A stretch of 64,000 nucleotides of DNA from Pseudomonas vranovensis DSM 16006 (GCF_000425805.1 NZ_KE384458.1:129014-193013), one strand, 5' to 3'. Numbered from the stretch's first letter, positions 1 through 9,018 are shown. Program-made: numbers and translations. The notes: a model not told the origin generated them from the letters alone.

Positions 1-1518
1 CATCTGCAGCCCCGAGCCATTGGCAACCATGGTCCCGGCCACCCCTGATGACAACACATGGGTGGTCGAGACGGGCATGCCGTACATGTCCGCCACGCCA
101 ATGGTACACATCGCTACCAATTCTGCCGAAGCACCCTGGGCATAGGTCAGGTGGGTCTTGCCGATCTTTTCCCCGACTGTGACCACGATCCGTCGCCAGC
201 CCACCATGGTGCCCAGGCCCAGGGCAATGGCCACGGCAATCTTGACCCACAGTGGAATGTAGCGGGTGGCGTCATCGAGCTGGCGCTTGAACAGTTGCAC
301 CTTGTCCTGGGTATCGGGTGTGAACGTGACCAGTTGGTGTTTGTTGATCAGGCGGATGGTTTCGCTGGTCAGGTACATGTCGTTGCGCACGTTGGCCATC
401 GCCTCGGCGGGCACGCGGTTGAGGGAACCGTAGCCTTTTACTTCCTCGCCAATCGAGCCCGCCAGGGCAGCCAGGGCCGGGACCAGCTCAGGGCTGGCGG
501 TGGGCTGGCGAATGAAGTCGCTCAAGGTCTGGCGTGGGTCTGCCGTCAATAGTTGGGGGGCGCTTCGCTGCAAGGCGTGCTGGGTGACCTCGGCGACTGC
601 TGCAAACTGCAGCGATTGCTCCGCCGGCATGGTGCGGTTCAGGGCGTAGGCCATGGGCAGGGTGCCCACAAGAATCAACATGATCAGGCCCATGCCTTTC
701 TGGCCATCGTTGGAACCGTGGGCAAACGACACCCCGGTGCAGGTCAGAATCAGCAGGCCGCGAATCCACCAGGGCGGAGGCGTATTGCCCACGGGCGCCT
801 GGTACAGGTCCTGGCGCTTGACCAGGTGGCGCAGCGCCAGCAGCAACAGCGCGGCGCAGGCAAAGCCCACCAGAGGCGAGAGCAACAGTGAATAACCGAC
901 TTTCGCCGCCTGGGACCAGTCCACACCGCTGGTGCCGTCACGGCCGTGCATCAAGGCGTTGGCAACGCCGACGCCGATGATCGAGCCAATCAGGGTATGT
1001 GAGGACGAGGCCGGCAGCCCCAGCCACCAGGTGCCCAGGTTCCAGATAATGGCCGACAACAGCAGGGCGAACACCATGGCAAAGCCTGCCGAGGAGCCGA
1101 CCTTGAGGATCAGCTCGACCGGCAGCAGGGCAATGATGCCGAAGGCGACAGCGCCACTTGAAAGCAACACCCCGAGAAAGTTGAAAAAGCCAGACCAGAC
1201 CACGGCCACCGAGGCGGGCAGCGAGTGGGTATAGATCACCGTGGCCACCGCGTTGGCCGTGTCGTGAAAGCCATTGACGAACTCAAAGCCCAAGGCGATC
1301 AGCAGGGCCACCCCGAGCAGCAGGAAGGGTGTCCAGGTGGTGATCACCGTACCGGTGGCGTCGATGTCGCGAAACAGGCTCCAGGCGGTATAGAACAGTC
1401 CGCCCAGCAGTAAGCCGAAGAACAGGATCAGGGTATTTCGGCCGGGCTTGTGGTGCAGGCGCGGCCGTGGATCGGCTGTGGCCAGCGTTGGGTGGCTGGT
1501 CAGCGTCGGGGTAGTCAT
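1..1518 (-). CDS. Inorganic phosphate transporter, Pit family (C-terminus outside window)
   Basis: Low-affinity phosphate/metal-phosphate symporter of the inner membrane. The frame is open for 506 codons from ATG at 1518 to the left edge, where the gene runs out of the window, so the C-terminal part is missing. After a hydrophilic start there are many hydrophobic segments. Both halves of the PiT family duplication are visible: an N-terminal signature (EFVNGFHDTANAVATVIYT, about residues 80-100) and the second-half signature near the edge (GMPVSTTHVLSSGVAGTM). It is transcribed away from the DUF488 gene at 1632. The family is clear; the exact paralogue (PitA or other) is not. Confidence 0.9.
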   Translation of the reverse strand, partial: MTTPTLTSHPTLATADPRPRLHHKPGRNTLILFFGLLLGGLFYTAWSLFRDIDATGTVITTWTPFLLLGVALLIALGFEFVNGFHDTANAVATVIYTHSLPASVAVVWSGFFNFLGVLLSSGAVAFGIIALLPVELILKVGSSAGFAMVFALLLSAIIWNLGTWWLGLPASSSHTLIGSIIGVGVANALMHGRDGTSGVDWSQAAKVGYSLLLSPLVGFACAALLLLALRHLVKRQDLYQAPVGNTPPPWWIRGLLILTCTGVSFAHGSNDGQKGMGLIMLILVGTLPMAYALNRTMPAEQSLQFAAVAEVTQHALQRSAPQLLTADPRQTLSDFIRQPTASPELVPALAALAGSIGEEVKGYGSLNRVPAEAMANVRNDMYLTSETIRLINKHQLVTFTPDTQDKVQLFKRQLDDATRYIPLWVKIAVAIALGLGTMVGWRRIVVTVGEKIGKTHLTYAQGASAELVAMCTIGVADMYGMPVSTTHVLSSGVAGTMVANGSGLQM

Positions 1519-1631
1519 GATGACTCCGGGTTACGTTACCTCAGGCGTCCAGCATAAGAACTGTGCATGACGTCGACGTGACCTCGGTCAATAAATGCCT
1601 CTACGCTGACAGGATGAATGGGAGAAATCCG

Positions 1632-2015
1632 ATGATCCGTTGCAAGCGAGTCTATGATCCCTTGGCACCTGATGACGGACAGCGCGTGCTGGTCGATCGG
1701 CTATGGCCACGCAATAAACGCAAGGCCCAGTTGCAGGCACTGTGGCTGCCGGAAGTTGCGCCTTCGACCGCCTTGCGCCAGGCCTTCCATGGCGGTGAAG
1801 TGGACTTCGCCGGCTTCGCCGAACGCTACCGACAGGAGCTGGCCGCCCGGCCAGAGCATTGGTGGAAACTGCTGGGCATGGCCGAGCAGGGTGAGGTGAC
1901 CTTGCTCTATGCCGGCAAGGACACCGAGCACAACAATGCGCAGGTGCTGGCGGCGTGGCTGGAAGATGAACTGGAGCGGCGTGGCCCGTCGGCCTCGCCG
2001 GTCTGCTATCTGTAG
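1632..2015 (+). CDS. DUF488 family protein
   Basis: Small cytosolic protein of 127 aa matching the DUF488 family by its N-terminal pattern (MIRCKRVYDPL, then VLVDRLWPR) and the mid-protein segment FAERYRQEL. The biochemical role of the family is not settled. I chose ATG 1632 because GGGAGAAATCCG lies directly upstream; an in-frame start at 1563 would have no ribosome-binding site. The next gene starts 16 nt after the stop, so the two are probably cotranscribed. Confidence 0.85.
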   Translation: MIRCKRVYDPLAPDDGQRVLVDRLWPRNKRKAQLQALWLPEVAPSTALRQAFHGGEVDFAGFAERYRQELAARPEHWWKLLGMAEQGEVTLLYAGKDTEHNNAQVLAAWLEDELERRGPSASPVCYL

Positions 2016-2031
2016 CATGGAATGAAGAACG

Positions 2032-2457
2032 ATGATCCTGACCCCCGCCGCCGATCAGCATTGCCCCTTCGCCCGCGACCTGACCCGGCGGGCGATGCTG
2101 CCGTACTACCACGAGTTCGACCTGCTCTGGATCGAGGAGGCCTTCAACCAGGCCTGGAGCTGGCGCGAGCAGTGGCTGGTCGTCGAGCACGACCGGGTGG
2201 TGGGGTTTTGCAGCCTGAGCCAGGATCGCCAGGCCCTGTACATTCGCGAACTGCACTTGATCGAGTCGGCACGCAGGCAGGGCCTCGGTACCCAGGTGCT
2301 GGCGCAATTGGTCGATTGGGCTCGTGAGCGACGCTTGCCCCTGGTGCGTCTGACGGTGTTCAAGAGCAACCCGGCCCAGGGCTTGTACCGACGCGCAGGT
2401 TTCGTTGCCATGGGCGAAGATGAGTGCTTTGTGCGCATGCAAAGGCTGGTCGATTAG
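2032..2457 (+). CDS. GNAT family N-acetyltransferase
   Basis: A 141-aa single-domain acetyltransferase. The acetyl-CoA binding motif A is recognisable as IRELHLIESARRQGLGTQVL (about residues 72-91, with the R-x-x-G-x-G/A turn), followed by the beta-5/alpha-4 part (LTVFKSNPAQGLYRRAGF). The substrate cannot be read from sequence. It follows the DUF488 gene by 16 nt with GGAATGAAGAACG as ribosome-binding region, which suggests a two-gene unit. Confidence 0.85.
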   Translation: MILTPAADQHCPFARDLTRRAMLPYYHEFDLLWIEEAFNQAWSWREQWLVVEHDRVVGFCSLSQDRQALYIRELHLIESARRQGLGTQVLAQLVDWARERRLPLVRLTVFKSNPAQGLYRRAGFVAMGEDECFVRMQRLVD

Positions 2458-2581
2458 CGCACTCTCACGGGGCTGCTGGCTTGTGTCGTTGTCGTGAACC
2501 CGTGCATAGTGCCGGTCTTCAAGGGCCGGTGTGGTTTGAGGCCGGCCCGTTCGGACGATGTACGGGAGACAGTGAAATCGC

Positions 2582-2968
2582 ATGAACGGAATCGGATCGC
2601 GGCTCAGGGAAGAACGAGAGCGCCTGGGCATGACCCAGCGGGTATTCGGGGATATCGGTGGTGTGGAACCCAATGCCCAGGGTAAGTACGAAAGCGGTGA
2701 GCGAACGCCCAAGGCCGACTACCTGGCGGCGGTGGCGGCTCGCGGCGTCGACAGCCTGTATGTGTTGAGCGGCGTGCGCACGCCGATACCGCAAGGCAGC
2801 CTGAGCGCTGAAGAAGATCGCTTACTGGGGTGTTTTCGCAGCCTGGCTGCGGCTGACCAGGCAGCGGTGCGGCAGTTGTTGGGCAGCCTCGCCAATCCAC
2901 TGCCAAGGGCCTGCGCGCCGATCGGTGGACCCGAGCACACCCTGGCCGGGCGGCTGTCGGGAAAATGA
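2582..2968 (+). CDS. XRE-family helix-turn-helix regulator
   Basis: A 128-aa DNA-binding protein. Residues 4-60 form a Cro/CI-type HTH (GSRLREERERLGMTQ, then KYESGERTPKADYLAAV); the Pro/Ala-rich C-terminal half matches nothing I recognise. It stands alone with 124 nt upstream and about 100 nt before gacA. The target is unknown; there is no phage or toxin gene beside it, so a housekeeping role is more likely than a phage repressor. Confidence 0.8.
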   Translation: MNGIGSRLREERERLGMTQRVFGDIGGVEPNAQGKYESGERTPKADYLAAVAARGVDSLYVLSGVRTPIPQGSLSAEEDRLLGCFRSLAAADQAAVRQLLGSLANPLPRACAPIGGPEHTLAGRLSGK

Positions 2969-3067
2969 AGCCGGGTGGCGCACAAAGATGCGTTCCGTTA
3001 GCTCTACCACGCGATTTTTTGCTAAGGTGGCCGGATCCAATTTTTCGCCGTCGTGCGAGGTGTCTGC

Positions 3068-3706
3068 TTGATTAGGGTCCTGGTGGTCGATGATCACGAT
3101 CTGGTGCGTACGGGCATCACCCGTATGCTGGCCGATATCGATGACTTGCAGGTGGTGGGCGAAGCCGACTCCGGCGAGGCATCACTCAAGGTCGCGCGTG
3201 AACTCAAGCCCGATGTGGTCCTGATGGATGTGAAGATGCCCGGGATCGGTGGTCTCGAGGCCACGCGCAAGTTGTTGCGCAGCCACCCTGATGTGAAAGT
3301 CGTGGCCGTCACCGTGTGCGAAGAAGACCCGTTTCCCACGCGCCTGCTCCAGGCCGGCGCCGCTGGATACCTGACCAAGGGCGCAGGCCTGGACGAAATG
3401 GTCCAGGCCATTCGCCTGGTGTTTGCCGGCCAGCGCTACATCAGCCCGCAGATCGCTCAACAGCTGGCGCTCAAGTCGTTCCAGCCCCAGGGCTCACCCT
3501 TCGATGCGTTGTCAGAGCGGGAAATCCAGATCGCCCTGATGATCGTCGGTTGCCAGAAAGTGCAGATCATCTCCGACAAGCTGTGTCTGTCACCGAAAAC
3601 GGTCAATACTTACCGTTATCGGATCTTCGAAAAACTCTCGGTCACCAGCGACGTCGAACTGACGCTGCTGGCGGTCCGCCATGGCATGGTTGACGCCAGT
3701 CTCTGA
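3068..3706 (+). CDS. gacA: Response regulator GacA (UvrY/SirA type)
   Basis: Response regulator of the GacS/GacA system that switches on small RsmX/Y/Z-type RNAs and thereby secondary metabolism and biofilm genes. REC domain residues 1-120 with acidic pocket VDDH (8-9), phospho-acceptor Asp54 (LMDVKMPG) and Lys103; LuxR-type HTH at 145-205 (LSEREIQIALM, LSPKTVNTYRYRIFEKL). At 212 aa it has normal length. The start is TTG at 3068, as known for gacA, with GAGG 7 nt upstream; GTG at 3053 is in frame but lacks a site. uvrC begins 4 nt after the stop, the classic gacA-uvrC arrangement. Confidence 0.97.
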   Translation: MIRVLVVDDHDLVRTGITRMLADIDDLQVVGEADSGEASLKVARELKPDVVLMDVKMPGIGGLEATRKLLRSHPDVKVVAVTVCEEDPFPTRLLQAGAAGYLTKGAGLDEMVQAIRLVFAGQRYISPQIAQQLALKSFQPQGSPFDALSEREIQIALMIVGCQKVQIISDKLCLSPKTVNTYRYRIFEKLSVTSDVELTLLAVRHGMVDASL

Positions 3707-3710
3707 GCTC

Positions 3711-5534
3711 ATGACCCCTGTGTTCGATTCAAGTGCCTTCCTGGCGACCTGCAGCGGTCGCCCGGGCGTTTACCGGATGTTCGACGGCGACGCCCGGCTG
3801 CTGTATGTCGGCAAGGCCAAAAACCTCAAGAAGCGCCTGGCCAGTTACTTTCGCAAAACGGGCCTGGCGCCGAAGACGGCTGCCCTGGTGGGCAGGATCG
3901 CGCAGGTCGAAACCACCATTACCGCCAACGAGACCGAAGCGCTGCTACTCGAGCAGACGCTGATCAAGGAATGGCGCCCGCCCTATAACATCCTGCTGCG
4001 TGACGACAAGTCCTACCCTTATGTGTTTCTTTCGGACGGTGCATTTCCCCGTCTGGGGATTCATCGTGGCGCCAAGAAACAAAAGGGCAAGTACTTCGGC
4101 CCTTACCCCAGTGCGGGCGCCATTCGGGAAAGCCTGAGCCTGCTGCAGAAGACGTTTTTCGTGCGCCAGTGCGAGGACAGCTACTACAGCAATCGAACGC
4201 GGCCATGCCTTCAGTACCAGATCAAACGCTGCAAGGCGCCGTGCGTCGGGCTGGTGGAGCCCGAGGAATACGCAATCGATGTGCGTCACTCGGTGATGTT
4301 CCTCGAGGGGCGCAGTCACCAGTTGACCAACGAGCTCAATGCCGAGATGGAGCAGGCCGCCATGGCCCTTGAGTTCGAGAGGGCGGCCGAGTTACGCGAC
4401 CAGATCGCCTTGTTGCGCCGGGTCCAGGACCAGCAGAGCATGGAAGGCGGCAGCGGCGATGTGGACGTGGTGGCCGCTTTCGTCAATCCGGGTGGCGCTT
4501 GTGTACACCTGATCAGTGTGCGCGGTGGACGGGTACTGGGCAGCAAGAACTTCTTTCCCCAGGTTGGAATCGAGGAGGAGGTGGCCGAGGTCATGGCTGC
4601 GTTCCTGTCCCAGTACTACATCGGCAACGCCGAGCGCGACCTGCCGGGTGAGCTGATCGTCAACGTGGTTCATGAAGACTTCGAGGCTATCAGTGCGGCC
4701 ATCGAAAGCTTGCGCGGTCGCGAACTGACCATCAGCCACCGGGTGCGTGGCACCCGGGCGCGCTGGCAGCAGTTGGCGGTGACCAATGCCGAGCAGGCGC
4801 TGATGGCGCGCCTGGCCAACCGTCAACACATGGCCTCGCGCTTCGAGGCACTGGCCAAAGTGCTGGACCTGGATGAAACCCCGCAACGCCTGGAGTGCTA
4901 CGACATCAGCCATTCCAGCGGTGAGGCGACGGTAGCCTCTTGCGTGGTGTTTGGCCCGGAGGGGCCGTTGAAGTCCGATTACCGACGCTTCAATATCGAG
5001 GGCGTGACGCCGGGAGATGACTATGCCGCGATGCACCAGGCCTTGACCCGGCGTTTCGGGCGAATCAAGGACGGCGAGGGCAAACTGCCGGATGTGCTCT
5101 TGGTGGACGGCGGCAAAGGCCAGTTGAACATGGCTCGGGAAGTGCTTCAGGAACTGGCCGTCCCTGACCTGATTCTGATCGGTGTGGCCAAGGGCGTGAC
5201 CCGCAAGGCCGGATTCGAAACCCTTTACCTCAATGATGTGGCCCATGAGTTCACCCTCAAGGGGGACTCGCCCGCGCTGCATTTGATCCAGCAGATCCGT
5301 GACGAAGCGCACCGATTTGCCATTACCGGGCACCGTGCCCGGCGCGGTAAGGCCCGGCGGACCTCAAGCCTTGAGGATGTGGCCGGCGTGGGGCCAAAAC
5401 GGCGTCGTGACCTGCTCAAACACTTCGGCGGCCTGCAGGAATTGTCCCGCGCCAGCATCGAGGAAATCGCCAAAGCACCGGGAATCAGTAAAAAGCTTGC
5501 CGAGTCGATTTATGCCAACCTGCATAGCGAGTAG
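3711..5534 (+). CDS. uvrC: Excinuclease ABC subunit C
   Basis: UvrC makes both incisions in nucleotide excision repair. The 607-aa protein has the N-terminal GIY-YIG nuclease (GVYRMF...LLYVGKAKNLKKRL, residues 16-95), a cysteine cluster (CLQYQIKRCKAPC), the UVR motif near 205-240 (ALEFERAAELRDQIALLR), the RNase H-like nuclease half (CYDISHSSGE; VLLVDGGKGQLN) and C-terminal helix-hairpin-helix repeats (VAGVGPKRRRDLLKHFGG). I chose ATG 3711; the in-frame ATG at 3681 lies inside gacA and would add ten residues not typical of the family. Probably translationally linked to gacA. Confidence 0.97.
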   Translation: MTPVFDSSAFLATCSGRPGVYRMFDGDARLLYVGKAKNLKKRLASYFRKTGLAPKTAALVGRIAQVETTITANETEALLLEQTLIKEWRPPYNILLRDDKSYPYVFLSDGAFPRLGIHRGAKKQKGKYFGPYPSAGAIRESLSLLQKTFFVRQCEDSYYSNRTRPCLQYQIKRCKAPCVGLVEPEEYAIDVRHSVMFLEGRSHQLTNELNAEMEQAAMALEFERAAELRDQIALLRRVQDQQSMEGGSGDVDVVAAFVNPGGACVHLISVRGGRVLGSKNFFPQVGIEEEVAEVMAAFLSQYYIGNAERDLPGELIVNVVHEDFEAISAAIESLRGRELTISHRVRGTRARWQQLAVTNAEQALMARLANRQHMASRFEALAKVLDLDETPQRLECYDISHSSGEATVASCVVFGPEGPLKSDYRRFNIEGVTPGDDYAAMHQALTRRFGRIKDGEGKLPDVLLVDGGKGQLNMAREVLQELAVPDLILIGVAKGVTRKAGFETLYLNDVAHEFTLKGDSPALHLIQQIRDEAHRFAITGHRARRGKARRTSSLEDVAGVGPKRRRDLLKHFGGLQELSRASIEEIAKAPGISKKLAESIYANLHSE

Positions 5535-5566
5535 AATGCCCGCTCACTTTGCAGCCAGTTGTGCCG

Positions 5567-6127
5567 ATGAATATCCCAAATCTGCTTACCGTTCTTCGCG
5601 TCCTGCTCATTCCGATCTTCATTTTGCTGTTTTATGTTCCGTATCACTGGAGCTATATGGCAGCAAGTACAGTGTTCGCCATCGCTGCGGCGACTGACTG
5701 GCTTGACGGCTACCTGGCCCGTCGCCTGCAGCAGAGCACGCCATTTGGCGCATTCCTGGACCCGGTGGCCGACAAACTGATGGTCGCCGTGGCCCTGGTA
5801 ATGCTGGTGCAGGATCATGCCAACCTGTGGCTGACCTTGCCGGCGGTGGTCATTATCGGTCGCGAGATCGTGGTATCGGCCCTGCGTGAGTGGATGGCCG
5901 AACTGGGTGCGCGGGCGCATGTAGCAGTGTCGAACCTGGGTAAATGGAAAACGGCTGCGCAGATGCTTGCCCTGGTGATTCTGCTGGCCAATCCGGCCAC
6001 GTTGAGTTTCTGGGTGGTAGTGGGCTACACCTTGCTGATGATCGCTGCAGGCCTGACGTTGTGGTCGATGGTGCACTACCTGCGCGCTGCCTGGCCGCAT
6101 TTGCGGGAAGGTTCGGAAAAGAAGTAG
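5567..6127 (+). CDS. pgsA: CDP-diacylglycerol--glycerol-3-phosphate 3-phosphatidyltransferase
   Basis: Inner-membrane enzyme that commits CDP-diacylglycerol to phosphatidylglycerol synthesis. The 186-aa protein has the CDP-alcohol phosphatidyltransferase signature D-G-x2-A-R-x8-G-x3-D-x3-D from Asp47 to Asp69 (DGYLAR...GAFLDPVADK) and four to five hydrophobic spans. ATG 5567 gives the MNIPNLLTVLR start usual for PgsA; a TTG at 5549 is less likely. It lies 32 nt after uvrC in the conserved gacA-uvrC-pgsA order and is followed by an intrinsic terminator. Confidence 0.96.
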   Translation: MNIPNLLTVLRVLLIPIFILLFYVPYHWSYMAASTVFAIAAATDWLDGYLARRLQQSTPFGAFLDPVADKLMVAVALVMLVQDHANLWLTLPAVVIIGREIVVSALREWMAELGARAHVAVSNLGKWKTAAQMLALVILLANPATLSFWVVVGYTLLMIAAGLTLWSMVHYLRAAWPHLREGSEKK

Positions 6128-6143
6128 CACATTGTTGTGGGTG

Positions 6144-6170
6144 AAAAAGCGACCTTGAGGTCGCTTTTTT
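6144..6170 (+). terminator. Intrinsic terminator after pgsA
   Basis: Perfect stem of AAAAAGCGACC with GGTCGCTTTTT around a TTGA loop, ending in a T run, 16 nt after the pgsA stop. The A-rich left arm makes it potentially bidirectional, so it could also serve the convergent gene ending at 6203. Confidence 0.9.
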
Positions 6171-6202
6171 CGTTTTTGGCGCTGGGTTTCCCGTGCAGCC
6201 GA

Positions 6203-7216
6203 TTACTTCATCGCCTGCAGGGCGGCGTTGACGAAATCGTTGGTCCAGGTGCCGGCAGGGCTCAACGCCATTTCCCGCAAGGTCGGATCAAAGGCTTGCA
6301 GGGCTTGTCGGGTGAGGGCCGGGCCTTGTGCGGGAAACAACCCGTTGCTCGAGAGCGCTGGCTGGATATTCCGATAGGCCTGTTTGTACAGGTCGGGATC
6401 GTCGAGCAGGTAGTCGGTTGGCACCAGGGCGGCGACATCTTCGGCGCTGGCGCTACGCAGCCAGTGCAAGGCCTTGACCATCGCATTGGTCAAGGCCTGG
6501 ATGGTCCTGGGGTTTTCCTCGATGAAAGAGACCTTTGTATATAGCGTACCGGCAGGCATCGGCCCGCCGAACAGGGCTCGCGTCCCCTGGGGGTGACGGG
6601 TGTCGGCGATGATGTGAAGGCCGTGTTGTTTTTCCAGCAGGCTGATGACCGGTTCGGTGTGGGCAATGACGTCGACCTTGCCGCTGTGCAAGGCCTGCGC
6701 GGCATCAGCAGAGGCGCCCACCTCGACGAAGGTAACCTCATCGGCACGTACCCCAGCCTTGGCCAGGATCAGGTTGGCCAGCATCTGGGTCGAGGAGCCT
6801 GCGGAGCTGATGCCGATTTTCTTGCCATGCAAGTCGCTCGCCGTGCAGTACTCGGGCAGGGACCGGGAAGAGACTGCCACGACCACCTGTGGTGCCTCGG
6901 CGGTCAGTACAAAGGCGCGCAGGGCATGCCCGCGCGCCTGCATCCTCAGGGTATGGTCGTAGGCGCCACTGACGACCTCGGCGTCACCGGCAATCATGGC
7001 CTGGAGCGCCTTGACGCCGGCGCTGAAATCGACCACCTCAAGCTCAAGTCCTTGTTCTTCGAAGTAGCCCTTTTGCAGTGCGACCGCCAGTGGCAAATTG
7101 TAGAGGAGCGCGTGGCCGCCGACCGCCAGGGTGAGCTTGGGGCGCTCCAATGCCGGCACGCTTGCCGGGATCATGAGCATCAGGCAGAGCGCCAGGTTTC
7201 TGAATAATAGGGTCAT
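6203..7216 (-). CDS. ABC transporter substrate-binding protein (NMT1/SsuA-like)
   Basis: Periplasmic solute-binding protein of 337 aa. The signal peptide spans about residues 1-22 (LALCLMLMIPASVPA). The fold pattern is that of the nitrate/sulfonate/taurine group: GHALLYNLPLAVALQKGYFEEQGL near the N-terminus, then GKKIGISSAGSSTQMLANLIL. Start at 7216 is supported by AAGGAAG upstream. No ATP-binding or permease gene is next to it, so its transporter partners lie elsewhere or are lost. It sits on the opposite strand between pgsA and tRNA-Gly. Ligand unknown; sulfonate, nitrate or pyrimidine-precursor types are all possible. Confidence 0.85.
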   Translation of the reverse strand: MTLLFRNLALCLMLMIPASVPALERPKLTLAVGGHALLYNLPLAVALQKGYFEEQGLELEVVDFSAGVKALQAMIAGDAEVVSGAYDHTLRMQARGHALRAFVLTAEAPQVVVAVSSRSLPEYCTASDLHGKKIGISSAGSSTQMLANLILAKAGVRADEVTFVEVGASADAAQALHSGKVDVIAHTEPVISLLEKQHGLHIIADTRHPQGTRALFGGPMPAGTLYTKVSFIEENPRTIQALTNAMVKALHWLRSASAEDVAALVPTDYLLDDPDLYKQAYRNIQPALSSNGLFPAQGPALTRQALQAFDPTLREMALSPAGTWTNDFVNAALQAMK

Positions 7217-7375
7217 GATAGCTTCCTTGCACAGTGGGGAAGCGAAGCTAATCAGAGTGGGCAGCATGGGCAATGGCAGAAATCTGAGAAGGGCGTGGGA
7301 GGTTTCGCTCCCTGGCGTGCTGCAAACGATCGCGCGGCCATGGCCAACTTCATAAAAGTTTTTTGAATCAAAGGC

Positions 7376-7403
7376 TTGACGCCATTTGTTGATCCTATAG
7401 AAT
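7376..7403 (+). promoter_or_regulatory. Sigma-70 promoter of tRNA-Gly
   Basis: TTGACG at 7376-7381 and TAGAAT at 7398-7403 with a 16-nt spacer, placing the transcription start only a few bases before the mature tRNA at 7419. Confidence 0.75.
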
Positions 7404-7418
7404 GGCTATCACCAAAAC

Positions 7419-7494
<76 letters not shown>

Positions 7495-7534
7495 TATCTG
7501 GTGCTGCAGGTTTGCTTCAAGCTTGCGGCACCCC

Positions 7535-7562
7535 AAAAAAAGGACCTTCGGGTCCTTTTTTT
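7535..7562 (+). terminator. Intrinsic terminator after tRNA-Gly
   Basis: Perfect hairpin AAAGGACC-TTCG-GGTCCTTT with a stable UUCG tetraloop and a seven-T tail, 40 nt after the tRNA. It ends a single-tRNA transcript. Confidence 0.93.
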
Positions 7563-7684
7563 GTGCCTGATCATCCGGCGCTATCCGCTACCTTCCCGGG
7601 CTTCAGCGAGTCTGGCTGACCTGCATCAAGGAAAGCTGCCGGTAACGCGGTATGTTGGTCTCATCCAACAATCGGCCGCTTGCC

Positions 7685-7900
7685 ATGACCAAGCCCTTTC
7701 CAATCAATCCCAGGCATCCCGAGCGCATCTGCTGGGGCTGCGACCGCTATTGTGCAGCCAGCGCGCTGGCGTGTGGCAACGGTGCCGATCGCACCATGCA
7801 TCCTGCCGAAATGCTCGGCGACGACTGGTACCTGCATGGCGAATGGGGCATCGAGCCGCCAAGCGCTGAAGACCCGGCAGCCGATGGCCGCCCCGGGTAG
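7685..7900 (+). CDS. DUF3079 domain-containing protein
   Basis: A 71-aa soluble protein with the conserved core PERICWGCDRYC, then LACGNGADRTMHPAEML and DDWYLHGEWGI, which I recognise as DUF3079. The cysteines in WGCDRYC and ACGNG could bind a metal, but the function is unknown. ATG 7685 gives the usual MTKPFPINP start; an upstream in-frame start at 7652 is possible. It is convergent with the gene ending at 7926. Confidence 0.8.
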   Translation: MTKPFPINPRHPERICWGCDRYCAASALACGNGADRTMHPAEMLGDDWYLHGEWGIEPPSAEDPAADGRPG

Positions 7901-7925
7901 TTCGGGCGGCCAGGCAGGCATTCAG

Positions 7926-8174
7926 TCAGAACAGGTGCTGACGGTTGTCCAGTTGCTGGTCGACCAGCCATTTGCCATGGGCCAGTGAGGCATGCTGGGC
8001 GTTCTCAAGATCGGCGAGGAAGGCCATCTTCAGCGGCAGCGGCAGGCGCCGGCTGGTGTGGCCCTCGGGATCGGTGATCAGGCAGCCGGCGGCAAAGGGG
8101 GTGGGAATGCCGTCGTGGGTTTCGACGCTGGCGGTGATGGTATGGTTGCGATGCACGCATTGAAGGGTTTTCAT
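7926..8174 (-). CDS. Hypothetical protein, 82 aa
   Basis: A small soluble protein (MKTLQCVHRNHTITASVETHDG... ending DNRQHLF) that I do not recognise. It has no signal peptide or membrane segment. The start at 8174 is preceded by AGGTCAGGACG. Codon use is ordinary for the window, which argues for a real gene, but length alone is weak evidence. It lies between DUF3079 (convergent) and gloA (same strand, separated by a hairpin). Confidence 0.55.
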   Translation of the reverse strand: MKTLQCVHRNHTITASVETHDGIPTPFAAGCLITDPEGHTSRRLPLPLKMAFLADLENAQHASLAHGKWLVDQQLDNRQHLF

Positions 8175-8316
8175 CGTCCTGACCTCGCTTGCAGTGGTAT
8201 CGAATGTATCCTCGCTCAGGGTAAGCAGGCTGGGCTGCTCTTTCGGGTATACCACAGCAAGGGCGTGCAGGCGCCTGGGGGCGACGAACGTCATCCTCCG
8301 CGAAACAGAAACAGAA

Positions 8317-8342
8317 ACGGCCGGGATAACCGGCCGTTTTTT
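8317..8342. terminator. Hairpin between gloA and the 82-aa gene
   Basis: Perfect 8-bp stem ACGGCCGG / CCGGCCGT around a GATAA loop. The plus-strand side ends in six T; the minus-strand side reads TTTCTGTTTCTG. Since the upstream gene in reach is gloA on the minus strand (stop at 8354), it most likely ends that transcript. Confidence 0.75.
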
Positions 8343-8353
8343 GTGCAGCGTAC

Positions 8354-8875
8354 TTAGAACTCGGTAGGCTGGATGATCTCGACCCAGTAGTCGTCCGGGT
8401 CCTTGATGAAGGCCAGGTGCTTCATGCGGCCGTCGCTCAGGCGCTTCTGGAAGGTCACGCCCAGTTGCTCGAATCGCTCGCAGGCAGCACGGATGTCCGG
8501 GACCGAAATGCAGATATGGCCAAAGCCGCGTGGGTCGGTGTTGCCGTTGTGATAGGCAAATTCCGGATCGTTCTCGCTGCCGTGGTTGTGGGTCAGTTCG
8601 AGGATGCCGGGGATCGACTTCATCCACTCGGTACGCTTGGCGGCATCGGCAGGAATCTGTGCCTTGTCGACCAGGGCCAGAAAGTACAGGCTGAATTCGG
8701 CTTCGGGGAAGTCGCGTTTTTCCACCAGGCTGAAGCCCAGCACGCGGGTGTAGAAGTCCAGGGACTTGGCAACGTCCTTGACCCGCAGCATGGTGTGGTT
8801 GAAGACGAAGTTCTGGGTCGCGGCATCCGGTTGCGCGGTCACACCCGGGAGGGTGTCGAGATGGTTCAGGCTCAT
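8354..8875 (-). CDS. gloA: Lactoylglutathione lyase (glyoxalase I)
   Basis: Converts the hemithioacetal of methylglyoxal and glutathione to S-lactoylglutathione in the cytosol. The 173-aa single-domain VOC-fold protein keeps the four metal ligands: His27 (FNHTMLRVKD), Glu in ILELTHNHG, His in GFGHICISV and Glu in YWVEIIQP. The length and the long insert (KAQIPADAAKRTEWM) fit the longer, eukaryote/Pseudomonas-type enzyme rather than the 135-aa E. coli form. ATG 8875 has GGAGTG upstream. Confidence 0.93.
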   Translation of the reverse strand: MSLNHLDTLPGVTAQPDAATQNFVFNHTMLRVKDVAKSLDFYTRVLGFSLVEKRDFPEAEFSLYFLALVDKAQIPADAAKRTEWMKSIPGILELTHNHGSENDPEFAYHNGNTDPRGFGHICISVPDIRAACERFEQLGVTFQKRLSDGRMKHLAFIKDPDDYWVEIIQPTEF

Positions 8876-9002
8876 GGGCACTCCGCATAAGAAGCTGGCA
8901 GCGTGGCCAGCAAAAAACAGTCAGGGCGACATGATACGGAACTGATGCGATAGCGCAAACGGTTTGCGCCCCGCCGGGTGGGGCGAGGCGCAAGAATTAG
9001 AA

Positions 9003-9018
9003 GCCCGCCGAGGCGGGC
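9003..9018 (-). terminator. Probable terminator downstream of the MvaT-family gene
   Basis: Perfect 7-bp stem GCCCGCC / GGCGGGC with a tiny GA loop, followed on the minus strand by TTCTAATTCTT, 70 nt after the stop of the gene ending at 9090. The T tract is interrupted, so efficiency is uncertain. Confidence 0.6.

Noticed and set aside
1..1500. Plus-strand small open frames at the left edge
   Set aside because: The minus strand is open throughout and codes both PiT family signatures, so the plus-strand frames are shadows.
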